Part shown: positions 26,271 through 36,071 of the stretch, one piece after another | Layout of the letters: each line of letters begins with the position of its first letter | Position numbering within the stretch: the first letter of the stretch is position 1 | Origin: Serratia liquefaciens | Lineage (GTDB): Bacteria > Pseudomonadota > Gammaproteobacteria > Enterobacterales > Enterobacteriaceae | Length of the DNA stretch: 64,000 nt | Direction: 5' to 3' | Assembly: GCF_027594825.1 (NCBI RefSeq) | Contig: NZ_CP088930.1 | Coordinates: forward strand, 806,001 to 870,000 | Notes under the pieces: model-generated | What the model was told of the DNA's origin: nothing | Databases searched by the model: none | Seen by the model: the letters and a program-made list of their open reading frames with translations, nothing else | Program-made: the position numbers and the translations under genes

Positions 26271-27140
26271 ATGTCTGAATATGAACTTCCCTTGGTTTTT
26301 TTTACCGTGTTTTGTCAGTGGGCGGTCGGCACGATCGTAGCCATCACGGCATTGATTCTGGCGCAGCCAAGCTGGCTAAGCGACGGAAAGCGCTTTAATG
26401 TCCTGCGACAGCTGGCGTTAGGGATTGTAGCAATCAATATCCTCGGCTCCGTGCTGTCGCTGCTGCATTTGGGTTCCCCCACCGGCGCCTATCGAGCCAT
26501 TCTGGGCATCGGTCATTCCTGGCTCAGCCGGGAAGTCGCCGCCTTCTCCTTGCTGAACGTGGCGGTCGTTTGCTGGGCCGCCATGGTGTTTCGCTTTAAC
26601 TCTAACCCCAGGCTGATTCGCCAGGTTAGCCTGCTGACTTCGTGCACGGGAGTGGCCGCGATCCTGGTTTCCGCACAGGTTTATTACCAGATGGCGAGCC
26701 ACCCTCTGTGGCACACGCCGCTAACCCACCTCGGTTTCATCGCCACGGCTCTGCTGCTGGGGTTTACCACCCTTGGCCTGCGGCTCAGCGTGTTCAATGC
26801 GGCTCAAAACGATCGCGAACGGTGGCTCCCCGTCGCAATGCCGGCAGGCATTTTATGCGGTGTGATGCTGATGTTGGTCGTGATCCTCGGGTACAGCTCC
26901 GGGTTCAACCAGCAAGGGAAAATGCTGGCCAGCGCCGTCACCCTTTTGGGTTCGGGTTTGATGGGCTGGCTTATTTTTGGCGCACTGATTACCGGCAGCG
27001 GGTTGGCGGCCTATCTGTACCAACGGCCGGTACTGAACGTTGGCGTTGCGGGTGCACTGATGCTGACCCTGCTCTCGGCATGTATTGGTGGCCGAATGCT
27101 GTTTTACGCCGGCGTCATGAGCCAGTACCCCTGGTTTTGA
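26271..27140 (+). CDS. DmsC-like membrane anchor subunit
   Basis: A 289-residue protein with about eight transmembrane segments, the expected size for DmsC (287). It begins MSEYELPLVFFTVFCQWAVG, much like DmsC, and keeps the LSLLHLGSPTGAYRAILGIGHSWLSRE segment of the family. It anchors the complex in the inner membrane and oxidises menaquinol. Only three bases separate it from the ferredoxin gene. I see no dedicated chaperone (DmsD/TorD-like) in the operon. Confidence 0.92.
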   Translation: MSEYELPLVFFTVFCQWAVGTIVAITALILAQPSWLSDGKRFNVLRQLALGIVAINILGSVLSLLHLGSPTGAYRAILGIGHSWLSREVAAFSLLNVAVVCWAAMVFRFNSNPRLIRQVSLLTSCTGVAAILVSAQVYYQMASHPLWHTPLTHLGFIATALLLGFTTLGLRLSVFNAAQNDRERWLPVAMPAGILCGVMLMLVVILGYSSGFNQQGKMLASAVTLLGSGLMGWLIFGALITGSGLAAYLYQRPVLNVGVAGALMLTLLSACIGGRMLFYAGVMSQYPWF

Positions 27141-27172
27141 TGTTGCGGCAGCGCTGATATTCAAGGCAAGAA

Positions 27173-27194
27173 AAAGGCCGCCGAGGCGGCCTTT
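27173..27194. terminator. terminator between the DMSO-type operon and phoH
   Basis: AAAGGCCGCC and GGCGGCCTTT form a near-perfect palindrome, with TTTTTC following on the minus strand. It serves phoH and probably the converging operon. Confidence 0.85.
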
Positions 27195-27210
27195 GGTGAA
27201 CGGGCAGGTG

Positions 27211-27996
27211 TTAACTGTAGGCGTTGAGCGTACGCTGGCACAGGGCGGAGCGGACGCAGTCTTGTTTATCAAAGCGGATGATACCGATCATTTCATCCTC
27301 TTCGAAGCGCTCCATCGCATCGCTGAGGCCGGATTTCACACCGCGCGGCAGGTCGCATTGGGTGATGTCACCATTGACGATAACCGTGACGTTCTCACCC
27401 AGACGGGTCAGGAACATCTTCATTTGGCTGGCGGTAACGTTCTGGGCTTCATCCAGAATAACCACCGCATTTTCGAAAGTACGCCCGCGCATATAGGCGA
27501 AAGGCGCGATCTCCACCTTGCCGATTTCCGGGCGCAGGCAGTATTGCATAAAGGACGATCCTAAACGGCGCACCAGAATGTCATACACCGGACGGAAATA
27601 AGGGGCGAATTTCTCAGAGATATCCCCAGGCAAGAAACCGAGGTCTTCATCCGCCTGCAGAACCGGACGAGTAACGATAATCCGATCCACTTCTTTATGT
27701 ATAAGGGCTTCTGCCGCTTTCGCAGCGCTGATAAATGTTTTGCCGCAGCCGGCTTCACCGGTGGCAAATATCAACTGCTTCTTGTCTATGGCTATTAAGT
27801 AATGACCCTGAGCTTCGGTTCGCGCCAAGATGGGAGAGCTATCGCGCTTGTCGCGTGCCATGCCGATAGACTCAACACCACCCATTTGTACCAGCGAGGT
27901 TACGGACTCTTCTTCAAGCTGGCGATGACTACGAGCGTCACGACGAATAACGCGTTTCGCTTCACGACGTGCTTTGATCACTGCTTTTTGTCTCAT
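27211..27996 (-). CDS. phoH: PhoH family ATPase
   Basis: A 261-residue cytoplasmic P-loop ATPase. Walker A is GEAGCGKTF near residue 82 and Walker B is VVILDEAQN; the family block RTFENAVVILDEAQNVT is complete. PhoH is phosphate-starvation inducible in E. coli; its relatives act in RNA metabolism, and its own role is unsettled. E. coli PhoH is annotated as 354 residues, but here TAA lies four codons before the ATG, so no N-terminal extension is possible. AAGGTG precedes the ATG at 27996. A leader of up to several hundred bases lies upstream; I could not identify a convincing PhoB box. Confidence 0.9.
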   Translation of the reverse strand: MRQKAVIKARREAKRVIRRDARSHRQLEEESVTSLVQMGGVESIGMARDKRDSSPILARTEAQGHYLIAIDKKQLIFATGEAGCGKTFISAAKAAEALIHKEVDRIIVTRPVLQADEDLGFLPGDISEKFAPYFRPVYDILVRRLGSSFMQYCLRPEIGKVEIAPFAYMRGRTFENAVVILDEAQNVTASQMKMFLTRLGENVTVIVNGDITQCDLPRGVKSGLSDAMERFEEDEMIGIIRFDKQDCVRSALCQRTLNAYS

Positions 27997-28614
27997 AGTG
28001 GCACCTTACAGTTTGTTTCACCTACCGCAACGGCCAGGCCGTGCGATTATGTTTCACATACAGATGCGGGTTTGGCTCCCTTTTGAGCCGACGATAGCCA
28101 ATAGAAAAAGTGAATATCCAACGGGCTTTTCGGCACGCCGATTTTTCACGGGACAACGCGATTGCATAATTAAATCGAGAGTAAAAAGTGACAAGAATTT
28201 GTGATAACGGGAGTGTGGTCTGGTCAGAAAAAGAGAGTCGGAGAGAGTGCCCTCGTTACAACGAGTCATCAGGGAAGGTCTGTTATTTTTTCTTTCTAGC
28301 CCAACCAAGGACTTTACCATTAGCGATCCCCGCAGTGTTATTTACAGCTTCAAGCTGTGCACCTTGTGAAAACTACCGCCAGATGATTACAGTATAATGA
28401 CATTCAAACCGCGCACGTTGCTAAAATGTAAAAAAATTTAATCTTTTTTGTTTTTAGGCGCCGCAAGAACACTATATCACGCCGATTACGTCATTCAATG
28501 TAATTTTTATTTACATAAATATCATATCGTTATGATTAAAACCCTTGAATGACATTTCGGTTTCCTGATTAAATTTTGCACAAACAAAAACCGGCACTTC
28601 TCTGTCGATTTATA
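27997..28614. other. A+T-rich intergenic region upstream of phoH
   Basis: More than 600 bases without a gene that I can support. An 88-codon frame on the minus strand (28320 to 28054) is in frame with phoH but stops before it, has no family look and no clear ribosome-binding site. The region could hold a long phoH leader or a small RNA; nothing specific is recognisable. Confidence 0.5.
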
Positions 28615-28641
28615 AATAAAAAAGGCGGGAAAGCTCCCGCC
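28615..28641 (-). terminator. terminator of the TonB-dependent receptor gene
   Basis: GGCGGGAGC and GCTCCCGCC pair (minus-strand sense), followed by TTTTTTA. It lies 38 bases after the receptor stop. Confidence 0.88.
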
Positions 28642-28679
28642 CTGCCGTTCATTGATTGCGCCGGTAACTTCCCTGGCGG

Positions 28680-30824
28680 TTACTCGAAGGTATAAGAAAC
28701 GCTCACCCCACCGCCCCAGTTTCTTCCCGGAGCCGGTTCGTAGTAACGGCCATTGCCTTCATTGACGATTACCGACCCCACGTACTGGCGGTCAAACAGG
28801 TTATCCACCCGACCGAAAACATTCAGCATCCAGTTACCCATTGGATAACGATAGCCGGTGTTTAAGCCCACGGTGGTATAGGCCGGAGCCTGTTCAGTGT
28901 TGGCATCATTAACTTCGATATCGCTCATGTAACGCACCTCCGCACCGGCATACCACCCTTCTGGCGGAGACCAGGCCAACGAGGCATAGCCCATATTGCG
29001 CGCTATGCCTGGCATGCGGTTGCCGCTTGGCACCTTATTGGCTTCTGAACACTGGCTATCGCCGCACACATCTTCGCGGTAACGCGCATCTAACAGCGTC
29101 CAAGCCAACTGCACTCGCCAGTCATAAGCGAACTGCTGGTCCAGCGCCAATTCCAGCCCGCGTCGGCGGGTCTGCCCGGCGTTTTTGTAGCTGGTGCGAC
29201 CGTTACTGCTTTCATCCACCACAATTTCGTTACGGGTGTCGGTCTGGAAAACCGCAGCGGTCAGCAGGCCGTTGCCAATGCGCGTTTTACTGCCCAACTC
29301 CACCGTGTCGCTGGTCGAAGGTTGTAAACCAAAGTTAAGCCCGGCCTGATCGCCGGAGCGGTACGACAGCTCGTTAATGGTCGGTGTTTCAAATCCGCGT
29401 CCGGCGGACAGATACAGGTTCCAGCCGCTCATTACCGCATAGTTCAAGGATCCGGCCGGCAGCCATTTATGGTAGCTGGCGTTACCGCTGTCATCGCCGT
29501 TGCTGCCGGTCACGTAGTGGTCGTTGGAGTCGAAATTGACGGTGCTATAACGCATGCCAGCATCCAGCGTCAGTTTTTGCGTCAACTGCCACGAACTTTG
29601 CAGATAGGGATCCAGGTTCCACATCAGGTTGCGCTCATTGCGGCGCAGCGCCCCCTGAGTGCCCAACTCGGTTACGCCGTTAACCTGGGTAAAGTTTTCA
29701 TAGCCTTTACGCTGCTCGGTCATGGTTTCATAGTCCAACCCGCCGGTCAGGGTATAGGGGACGCCCAGCTCGCCGCGGTGCGTCCAGCGCGTATCAATCC
29801 CCTGATAGTGACGCGTCAGGTCAATCACCCCGCCAGGATGCTGGGCGCTACGCTGCTGCACCGCGACCGGGATCGACTGGTACTGGGTGGTTTCGCGCTC
29901 ACCGGCATACATCATGATGCTCAGGTCGTCATCGGCCCCCATCTGGCGCTCATAGTGCAACCCGGCCTGGGTCTGCGAAGTGCTTTTACGGGTGTTGTAC
30001 TGGTCGGCACGCGGCGCCTGGCGCGGATTATCGTGCCATTCCGCGTTCGTCAGGCCACCTGGATCATTGGCGTGAATATCGACGCTGTTGAACAACAACG
30101 TCAGGGTGCTGACGTCGTCGATACGTACGCCCAGCTTGGCATTGCCAAGGTTTTTCTGCGCACCGCTGTGATCGCGAAAGCCCTGAGTCGTAAACCGGGT
30201 GCCGGAAATAGTGTAGTTAACGTCGCCGGCGTGGGTGCCGTCGCCGGTCGCCCCGGTCGCCTTGACGCCATAACGCCAGGTGCCGTAACTGCCAAAGTAC
30301 GAACTGGCTTCAAGACGCGCAGGTTGCTGGCCGGTTTCGGTTTCCACATTCACCATACCGCCGGACGCATTGCCGTAGAGGGCAGAAAACGGCCCGCGCA
30401 GCACCTCCACCTTTTCAACCGAGTTAAGGTCAATGTTCGACGTCTGGCCCTGACCATCAGGCATGGTGGCCGGGATACCGTCGACATAAATACGCACGCC
30501 GCGCACGCCATACATTGAACGTGCGCCAAAGCCCCGCACCGAAAGCTGCAGATCCTGCGCATAGTTCTGGCGGTTCTGAATTTGCAGGCCGGGCACGCTG
30601 CCCAAACTTTCCGACAGGTTGATCTGCGGCCTGGCCTCACGGATTTGATCGCCATTCACCACGCTGACGGCAGCCGGGGTGGACAGTTCGGATAGGCCGC
30701 TGCGTTTGGCCGTGACCACCATGGTCTGTTCGCTATCCTTGTCCTGCGCCAGGGCGCAGACAGGCAGTAAGGCAGGGATAACCAGAGCTGAAACCGCCAA
30801 CCGGTTTTTATGAGTGCTTTTCAT
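28680..30824 (-). CDS. TonB-dependent outer-membrane receptor
   Basis: A 714-residue receptor with a signal peptide ending ALAQ near residue 27. A TonB box-like EQTMVVTAKR follows at the mature N-terminus, then the plug domain (TPAAVSVVNGDQI, SVRGFGARSMYGVRGVRIYVDGIPATMPDGQGQ, VEVLRGPFSALYGNASGG) and a 22-strand barrel ending in the C-terminal aromatic signature (GVSVSYTFE). It probably imports a ferric siderophore or other chelate with TonB energy. The ligand is not known. No Fur box is evident upstream, and the adjacent efeUOB operon is separately terminated. Confidence 0.88.
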   Translation of the reverse strand: MKSTHKNRLAVSALVIPALLPVCALAQDKDSEQTMVVTAKRSGLSELSTPAAVSVVNGDQIREARPQINLSESLGSVPGLQIQNRQNYAQDLQLSVRGFGARSMYGVRGVRIYVDGIPATMPDGQGQTSNIDLNSVEKVEVLRGPFSALYGNASGGMVNVETETGQQPARLEASSYFGSYGTWRYGVKATGATGDGTHAGDVNYTISGTRFTTQGFRDHSGAQKNLGNAKLGVRIDDVSTLTLLFNSVDIHANDPGGLTNAEWHDNPRQAPRADQYNTRKSTSQTQAGLHYERQMGADDDLSIMMYAGERETTQYQSIPVAVQQRSAQHPGGVIDLTRHYQGIDTRWTHRGELGVPYTLTGGLDYETMTEQRKGYENFTQVNGVTELGTQGALRRNERNLMWNLDPYLQSSWQLTQKLTLDAGMRYSTVNFDSNDHYVTGSNGDDSGNASYHKWLPAGSLNYAVMSGWNLYLSAGRGFETPTINELSYRSGDQAGLNFGLQPSTSDTVELGSKTRIGNGLLTAAVFQTDTRNEIVVDESSNGRTSYKNAGQTRRRGLELALDQQFAYDWRVQLAWTLLDARYREDVCGDSQCSEANKVPSGNRMPGIARNMGYASLAWSPPEGWYAGAEVRYMSDIEVNDANTEQAPAYTTVGLNTGYRYPMGNWMLNVFGRVDNLFDRQYVGSVIVNEGNGRYYEPAPGRNWGGGVSVSYTFE

Positions 30825-30984
30825 CAGGAGAATGCCGTTAAAGGGATCGGAGAATATGAACCACTTGGAACGTTATGGCCAATATGTTAATGCTTTTAAC
30901 AAAAAATGAAAATAGTTAGCCTAATTAAAGACGGAGCTCTCGATTTCGCAAGCTCAGGGTTGATTTTAATTAACGGCTGTTGGT

Positions 30985-31013
30985 TCAAAAATAAGGCGGG
31001 GCAAACCCCGCCT
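30985..31013 (-). terminator. terminator of the efeUOB operon
   Basis: On the minus strand AGGCGGGG pairs with CCCCGCCT around TTTG, then TTATTTTTG follows. It is 14 bases past the efeB stop. Confidence 0.87.
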
Positions 31014-31026
31014 GGTGAAGTGAGGC

Positions 31027-32325
31027 TCAGGCTTTCAGCAAGCCGCTGGCCAGATAGTCGTTGCTGTCTTTGACCCCTGGCAGTGCAAAGAAGTAACCGC
31101 CGCCGATAGGTTTGACGTACTCTTCCAGCGCCTCGCCGTTCAGACGTTTTTGCACCGTCAGGAAGCCTTTCTCCAAATCGGCCTGGTAGCAGACGAACAG
31201 CAGCCCCATTTCCAACTGGCCGGAATTGGACACGCCGATAGAATAGCTGTAGCCCCGGCGCAGTAACAAATTGCTCTGGGTTTGTGGCGTGCGCGGGTTT
31301 GCCAGGCGGATATGCGCATCCATCGGGATCATCTTCCCTTCGGGATCCTTCTCATAGTCCGGCTCGTCGTGTTCATGCTTCATGCCGAGCGGCGCACCGC
31401 TGTGCTTTTCGCGGCCGAAGATGGTTTGCTGCTCCTGCAACGGGGTGCGATCCCAGAACTCCACGTGGAAGCGGATAATACGCGCGGCCTGATAGCTGCC
31501 GCCCACCGCCCATGCCGGTTCCCCGGCGTTATCGGCCACCCACACCACCTGATCCATCAGCGGTTTATCGTCGGTTTTCGGGTTGGCGGTGCCGTCTTTA
31601 AAGCCCAGCAGGTTGATTGGCGTCTCTTTACCTTTGCTGCGTGCGGCGTGGGCGGAGATAAACCCTTCCCGCTTCCAGCGCACGCTGAGCAGATCCGGCG
31701 AATGCTTGATGATGTCACGTAGTGCGTGGATCACCGTTTCATTGGTATTGGCGCAAATCTGCAACACCAAATCGCCGTGGCACAGGCTGGCATCCAGCGA
31801 GTCGTTGGGAAAACGCGTCATTTTTTGCAGCCGCAACGGCTTGTGCGCCTGCAGACCGAAACGCTCGTCAAACAGCGAAGTGCCGACCGACACGGTGATG
31901 GTCAGGTTATCCGGGTAGATCTCCCGCCCCATGATGCCCGAATCAAGCGGTGGCAGCTTGGGATCCACTTCCGGCGCTTTGCCGCCGGTGGTCAAAAACG
32001 CAATGCGGTTGGTCAGCAGCCGAAACAGCCGCTCCAAATCCTGCTTGTTGCTGGCCAGCACGTCAAAAGCCACCAGCATCATCGCCGCTTGCTGCGGCGT
32101 GAGGATCCCGGCCTGGTGCGCGCCGTAGAACGGCTGCTTCTGCCAGCGTTCATCCTTAGCGACCGCCAGCGGTTCTGCGGATTTATCTGCCGCCTGGGTC
32201 AGGCGACTGCCGCCCAACGCCAGTACGCCCAGCCCCAATCCCTGCAATAAACGACGGCGCGACGGTGACGCCGCGCCCTGCGTTTGTGGATGCGGCCCGT
32301 TTTCCGGGCCGATCTTGTTACTCAT
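31027..32325 (-). CDS. efeB: deferrochelatase/Dyp-type heme peroxidase EfeB
   Basis: A 432-residue periplasmic DyP-type peroxidase. The twin-arginine signal is [18 protein letters not shown]. The DyP hallmark GFKDGTANP lies near residue 240, and the heme histidine is expected in the RFHVEFWDR area. EfeB is reported to help recover iron from heme or to oxidise Fe(II) for EfeU. It is the last gene of efeUOB, 11 bases after efeO. Length fits E. coli EfeB (423). Confidence 0.93.
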   Translation of the reverse strand: MSNKIGPENGPHPQTQGAASPSRRRLLQGLGLGVLALGGSRLTQAADKSAEPLAVAKDERWQKQPFYGAHQAGILTPQQAAMMLVAFDVLASNKQDLERLFRLLTNRIAFLTTGGKAPEVDPKLPPLDSGIMGREIYPDNLTITVSVGTSLFDERFGLQAHKPLRLQKMTRFPNDSLDASLCHGDLVLQICANTNETVIHALRDIIKHSPDLLSVRWKREGFISAHAARSKGKETPINLLGFKDGTANPKTDDKPLMDQVVWVADNAGEPAWAVGGSYQAARIIRFHVEFWDRTPLQEQQTIFGREKHSGAPLGMKHEHDEPDYEKDPEGKMIPMDAHIRLANPRTPQTQSNLLLRRGYSYSIGVSNSGQLEMGLLFVCYQADLEKGFLTVQKRLNGEALEEYVKPIGGGYFFALPGVKDSNDYLASGLLKA

Positions 32326-32336
32326 GATGCTTTGCC

Positions 32337-33473
32337 TCAGTCCAGACCCAGAACGCCACGCAGCTGTGACAAATCTTCCGCCAGGGTGGTGATTGGCCCT
32401 TTCATGGCGTTGCGATCGGCATCGGTCAGCTTCTCGTAAGATTCATAGCCATCCTGGGTTTTGTATTTCGCCAAAATGGTATCAACGGTTTTAAAATTGG
32501 CGTCGATCTTGTCCAGCAAAGGCTTGTTGGCCTTGACCAGCAGCGGGCGCAGCAGGTTAACGATTTTTTGTGCGCCGTCTACGTTGGCCTGGAAGTCCCA
32601 CAGGTCGGTACGGCTGTAACGGTCTTCTTCACCGCTGATTTTGCTCGCCGCCACTTCTTCGATCAGGCCGGCTGCGCCCCCCACAACCTTGCTTGGCGGG
32701 AAGGTCAGGTCGGTCACCCGTTTTTGCAGCTCAAGGGTGTCGTTATAGAGTTGATCGGCGTATTTGCTCATGTCTTTGGTGGTGTTGTCGGCAAACAGCG
32801 CTTTCTCCAAGCGGTGGAAACCGGTGAACTTCGGATCTTCCGCTTTTTTCTCGTAGTCGTCTTCGCGGGCGTCGATACTGCCGTCCAAATCGGAGAACAG
32901 CTCGGCGATCGGCTCAATTCGCTCGTAATGCTGGCGGGTCGGCGCATAGAGTTTACGAGCCTCGGCAACTTTGCCGGCCTTCACGGCATCGGTGAACAGC
33001 TTGGTTTGTTTAACCAGCCCTTCGACCTCTTTGGTCACGTAGACTTTGTATTCAGCAATCGGCCCAACCAAATCCATGGCGTTCGGTTTACCGTCACTGG
33101 CAGCCCCGGCCGAGGCGGTCACGGTCAGTTTGCCTTTCGGATTGCTGAGCAGCCCACAGGTCATGTCGTATTCGCCCGCTTCCAGATTGGCGGTCATCTT
33201 CTGGGTGAAACCCGGCGCGATGTTTTCACGCTCTTCCACCACCATCACCCCTTTCAGGATTTCCCACTCCACGTTTTTTTGGCTGGTGTTGTGCACCACA
33301 AACTGGGTTTTACCGGCCGGCACCGTCAGTTGCATCGGCTCGCACTGTTTGTCGTTAACGGTGATCTTTACCTGCGGCACGTCCGCCGCCAGGGCATCAA
33401 TGCTCAGCGCGAACGCCGGAAGAGCCAGTAATGCTGCGTGCAAAGCCTTGCGGCGGAATAACGGAGTAGACAT
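32337..33473 (-). CDS. efeO: iron uptake periplasmic protein EfeO
   Basis: A 378-residue periplasmic protein with a signal peptide ([21 protein letters not shown]). The N-terminal ~95 residues form a cupredoxin-like domain ([20 protein letters not shown]...YDMTCGL), and the rest is an M75/imelysin-like domain with the HxxE motif in [10 protein letters not shown]. EfeO is thought to bind ferrous/ferric iron and deliver it to the EfeU permease. Gene order U-O-B is conserved; spacing to efeU is about 18 bases. Length matches E. coli EfeO (375). Confidence 0.93.
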   Translation of the reverse strand: MSTPLFRRKALHAALLALPAFALSIDALAADVPQVKITVNDKQCEPMQLTVPAGKTQFVVHNTSQKNVEWEILKGVMVVEERENIAPGFTQKMTANLEAGEYDMTCGLLSNPKGKLTVTASAGAASDGKPNAMDLVGPIAEYKVYVTKEVEGLVKQTKLFTDAVKAGKVAEARKLYAPTRQHYERIEPIAELFSDLDGSIDAREDDYEKKAEDPKFTGFHRLEKALFADNTTKDMSKYADQLYNDTLELQKRVTDLTFPPSKVVGGAAGLIEEVAASKISGEEDRYSRTDLWDFQANVDGAQKIVNLLRPLLVKANKPLLDKIDANFKTVDTILAKYKTQDGYESYEKLTDADRNAMKGPITTLAEDLSQLRGVLGLD

Positions 33474-33491
33474 ACAAGATTCCCTATTAAA

Positions 33492-34337
33492 TTAATGATT
33501 GATTTTACGTTGCGTCGAAACCGCGACCGGTTCCGCACGCTGCGGCAGGAAAAAGAAAATCAGTGCTGGGATCAAATACAAGAAGTAGACCGCCACTTCG
33601 CTTACCGTTGGCGTTTCCTGGTAGCCGAAGATGCCTTCGAGCAGGGTGCCAAACAGGGAGTGGGTCGACAGATGGTTGCTGAGATCAAACGCGATGTCCT
33701 GGAAGTGGTTCCACAACCCGGCTTCGTGGAAGGCGCGGATCGCCCCGGCTGCCAGGCCGGCGGCAACGAACAGGATAAACAGGCTGGTCCATTTGAAGAA
33801 TTTGGCCAGGTGCAGCTTCACACCGCCCCAGTAAATCATCATGCCCAGTACAATGGCGGCCACCAGGCCAAGCACCGCACCTATCGGGGCTTCAATCCCC
33901 ACGTCTTGCTGGAAAGCCGCCAACAGGAAAAATACCGACTCCAGCCCTTCGCGCGCCACGGCAAAAAACACCATCGCCACCAGCGCCCAGCCCTGGCCTT
34001 TGCCGGAGTTGAGCGCATTGTCGATGGCGCCCTCCAGATGCACCTTGACCGATTTGGAAACCTTGCGCATCCAGAACACCATATAGGTCAGGATCAACAC
34101 CGCCACTACCGCGACTATGCCTTCGAACAGCTCTTGCTGCTTTTGCGGGAATTCGCCGGTGGTTTCATTGATGAAGATTCCAAGCGCCAGGCACAGGGCG
34201 GCGGCAACAATCACCCCTATCCATACCACGCCTAACCATTGACCCCGCTGCGTGCGTTTCAGGTAGCTGGCAATCAGGCTGACGATCAACGCCGCCTCCA
34301 GCCCCTCACGGAACATGATAAGGAAGGGAACAAACAT
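33492..34337 (-). CDS. efeU: ferrous iron permease EfeU
   Basis: A 281-residue inner-membrane permease of the Ftr1/OFeT family with seven hydrophobic segments. Two REGLE motifs are visible: FREGLEA near residue 10 in the first helix and AREGLES near residue 130, the pair that carries iron. Unlike E. coli K-12, where efeU is frameshifted, the frame here is intact. It is the first gene of efeUOB. A Fur box lies about 100 bases upstream. Confidence 0.94.
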   Translation of the reverse strand: MFVPFLIMFREGLEAALIVSLIASYLKRTQRGQWLGVVWIGVIVAAALCLALGIFINETTGEFPQKQQELFEGIVAVVAVLILTYMVFWMRKVSKSVKVHLEGAIDNALNSGKGQGWALVAMVFFAVAREGLESVFFLLAAFQQDVGIEAPIGAVLGLVAAIVLGMMIYWGGVKLHLAKFFKWTSLFILFVAAGLAAGAIRAFHEAGLWNHFQDIAFDLSNHLSTHSLFGTLLEGIFGYQETPTVSEVAVYFLYLIPALIFFFLPQRAEPVAVSTQRKINH

Positions 34338-34427
34338 AAGTAATAACCTCTAAAAAGGCATCTGCTGCGAAGCGTTCGCACACCGGGAATGGCGGCAACG
34401 CCAATGTAAAGAAAAGTAAAACTCAAC

Positions 34428-34446
34428 GATAGTGATTATCATTCTG
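34428..34446 (-). promoter_or_regulatory. Fur box upstream of efeU
   Basis: GATAGTGATTATCATTCTG matches the 19-base Fur consensus at 15 positions. The distance to efeU (about 90 bases) suits a promoter-overlapping operator. CpxR also represses this operon in E. coli; no CpxR site was sought. Confidence 0.78.
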
Positions 34447-34542
34447 GCTGGCAGAAATACAAGAGCCCCAAGGGTGATTTTTTCTAATCAAATGTCGCCA
34501 GTTGTTTCCGCAAGATGGCGAAAAACCTGGGAAGCTGACATT

Positions 34543-34567
34543 AAAAAAGGCGCCTTAAGCGCCTTTT
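34543..34567 (-). terminator. terminator of putP
   Basis: On the minus strand AAAAAGGCGC pairs with GCGCCTTTTTT around a short TTAAG loop; the T-run is strong. Lies 20 bases past putP. Confidence 0.9.
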
Positions 34568-34586
34568 TGACTCGCGATGCGAGAGA

Positions 34587-36071
34587 TTAAACGGTTTTGA
34601 ACTCGGCTTCCGCCTGATCGAAACGCTCGGTAATGGTCGCGGAAGGTGAACGCCCCATCAGGCTCACCACCACGATGGCGATACAGCCGAACAGGAAGCC
34701 CGGGATGATTTCATACAGATCCAGCCAGGCGAAGTGTTTCCAGACGATTACCGTTACTGCGCCAACCAGCATGCCGGCCAGTGCGCCGTTACGCGTCATG
34801 CGTGACCACATGACCGAGATCAGCACCACCGGACCAAAGGCAGCGCCGAAGCCGGCCCAGGCGTAGCTAACCAGACCCAGCACGCGGTTTTCCGGGTTTG
34901 CCGCCAGCGCGATGGCCACCAACGCCACGACCAGCACCATGATGCGCCCTACCCATACCAGTTCACGCTGACTGGCGCCCTTACGCAGGAAGGCCTTGTA
35001 CAGGTCTTCGGTGATCGCACTTGAACACACCAACAGCTGGCAGCTCAGGGTGCTCATTACCGCCGCCAAAATCGCCGACAGCAAAATGCCTGCAATCCAC
35101 GGGTTGAACAGCAGCATCGCCAGTTCGATAAACACGCGCTCGCCGTTTTGCGACACGTTCCCCGCTTGATCAGGGTTATTGGCGAAGTAGGCAATACCGA
35201 AGAAGCCGACGGCGATGGTGCCCGCCAGGCACAGGACCATCCAGGTCATGCTGATGCGACGCGCACTGCGAATAGTGCGGTGAGAGTCAGCCGCCATAAA
35301 GCGCGCCAGAATGTGCGGCTGCCCGAAGTAACCCAGCCCCCAGCCCAGCAGCGAGAGAATGGCCACAAAGTTCAGGCCTTTCAGCATGTCGATATTGGCC
35401 GGGTTTTGCGCCTGGATCACCAGCATCGAGGTATCAATGCCGCCTACCGCGAAGATCACAATTATCGGAGTCAGGATCAGCGCAAAAATCATCAGGCTGG
35501 CCTGCACAGTATCGGTCCAGCTCACCGCCAGGAATCCACCGATAAAGGTATAAAGGATAGTGGCCGCAGCGCCGGCCCACAGCGCCGTTTCGTAGCTCAT
35601 GCCAAAGGTGCTTTCGAACAGACGCGCACCGGCCACGATGCCGGAAGCACAATAGATAGTGAAGAACACCAGAATGACAATGGCGGAGATCACCCGCAGC
35701 AGCTTGCTGTTGTCTTCAAAACGGCTGGTGAAATAATCCGGTAACGTCAGGGCATTATTGTTGGCTTCGGTATGAACGCGTAGCCGCCCCGCCACCAGCT
35801 TCCAGTTAAGGTAAGCGCCGATGGTCAGGCCAATCGCAATCCAGCTTTCAGAGATGCCGGACAGGAAGATGGCGCCCGGCAGGCCCATCAGCAGCCAGCC
35901 GCTCATATCCGATGCGCCGGCAGAGAGCGCGGTCACCACGCTGCCCAGGCTACGACCGCCCAGAATGTAGTCGTCAAAGTTATTGGTTGCCCGGTAGGCA
36001 AGTAAGCCGATTAACACCATCCCGAAGATATACACCAGGAAGGTGACCAGCATTGGTGTGCTCATTGTCAT
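34587..36071 (-). CDS. putP: sodium/proline symporter PutP
   Basis: A 494-residue inner-membrane transporter of the SSS family with 13 expected helices. The N-terminus STPMLVTFLVYIFGMVLIG and the FDDYILGGRSLG loop match E. coli PutP almost exactly, and SAGASDMSGWLLMGLPGA contains the sodium/proline site residues. I chose ATG 36071 because GGAGA lies seven bases upstream; the longer in-frame start at 36158 is unsupported. It takes up proline with sodium as carbon and nitrogen source and is divergent from putA, which represses both. Confidence 0.95.
   Translation of the reverse strand: MTMSTPMLVTFLVYIFGMVLIGLLAYRATNNFDDYILGGRSLGSVVTALSAGASDMSGWLLMGLPGAIFLSGISESWIAIGLTIGAYLNWKLVAGRLRVHTEANNNALTLPDYFTSRFEDNSKLLRVISAIVILVFFTIYCASGIVAGARLFESTFGMSYETALWAGAAATILYTFIGGFLAVSWTDTVQASLMIFALILTPIIVIFAVGGIDTSMLVIQAQNPANIDMLKGLNFVAILSLLGWGLGYFGQPHILARFMAADSHRTIRSARRISMTWMVLCLAGTIAVGFFGIAYFANNPDQAGNVSQNGERVFIELAMLLFNPWIAGILLSAILAAVMSTLSCQLLVCSSAITEDLYKAFLRKGASQRELVWVGRIMVLVVALVAIALAANPENRVLGLVSYAWAGFGAAFGPVVLISVMWSRMTRNGALAGMLVGAVTVIVWKHFAWLDLYEIIPGFLFGCIAIVVVSLMGRSPSATITERFDQAEAEFKTV

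Noticed and set aside
28054..28320. An 88-codon frame upstream of and in phase with phoH
   Set aside because: It stops before phoH, with further in-frame stops between, and has no conserved look. I kept only the region note.
30825..30990. Fur box upstream of the TonB-dependent receptor gene
   Set aside because: No segment reached a convincing match to the 19-base consensus.
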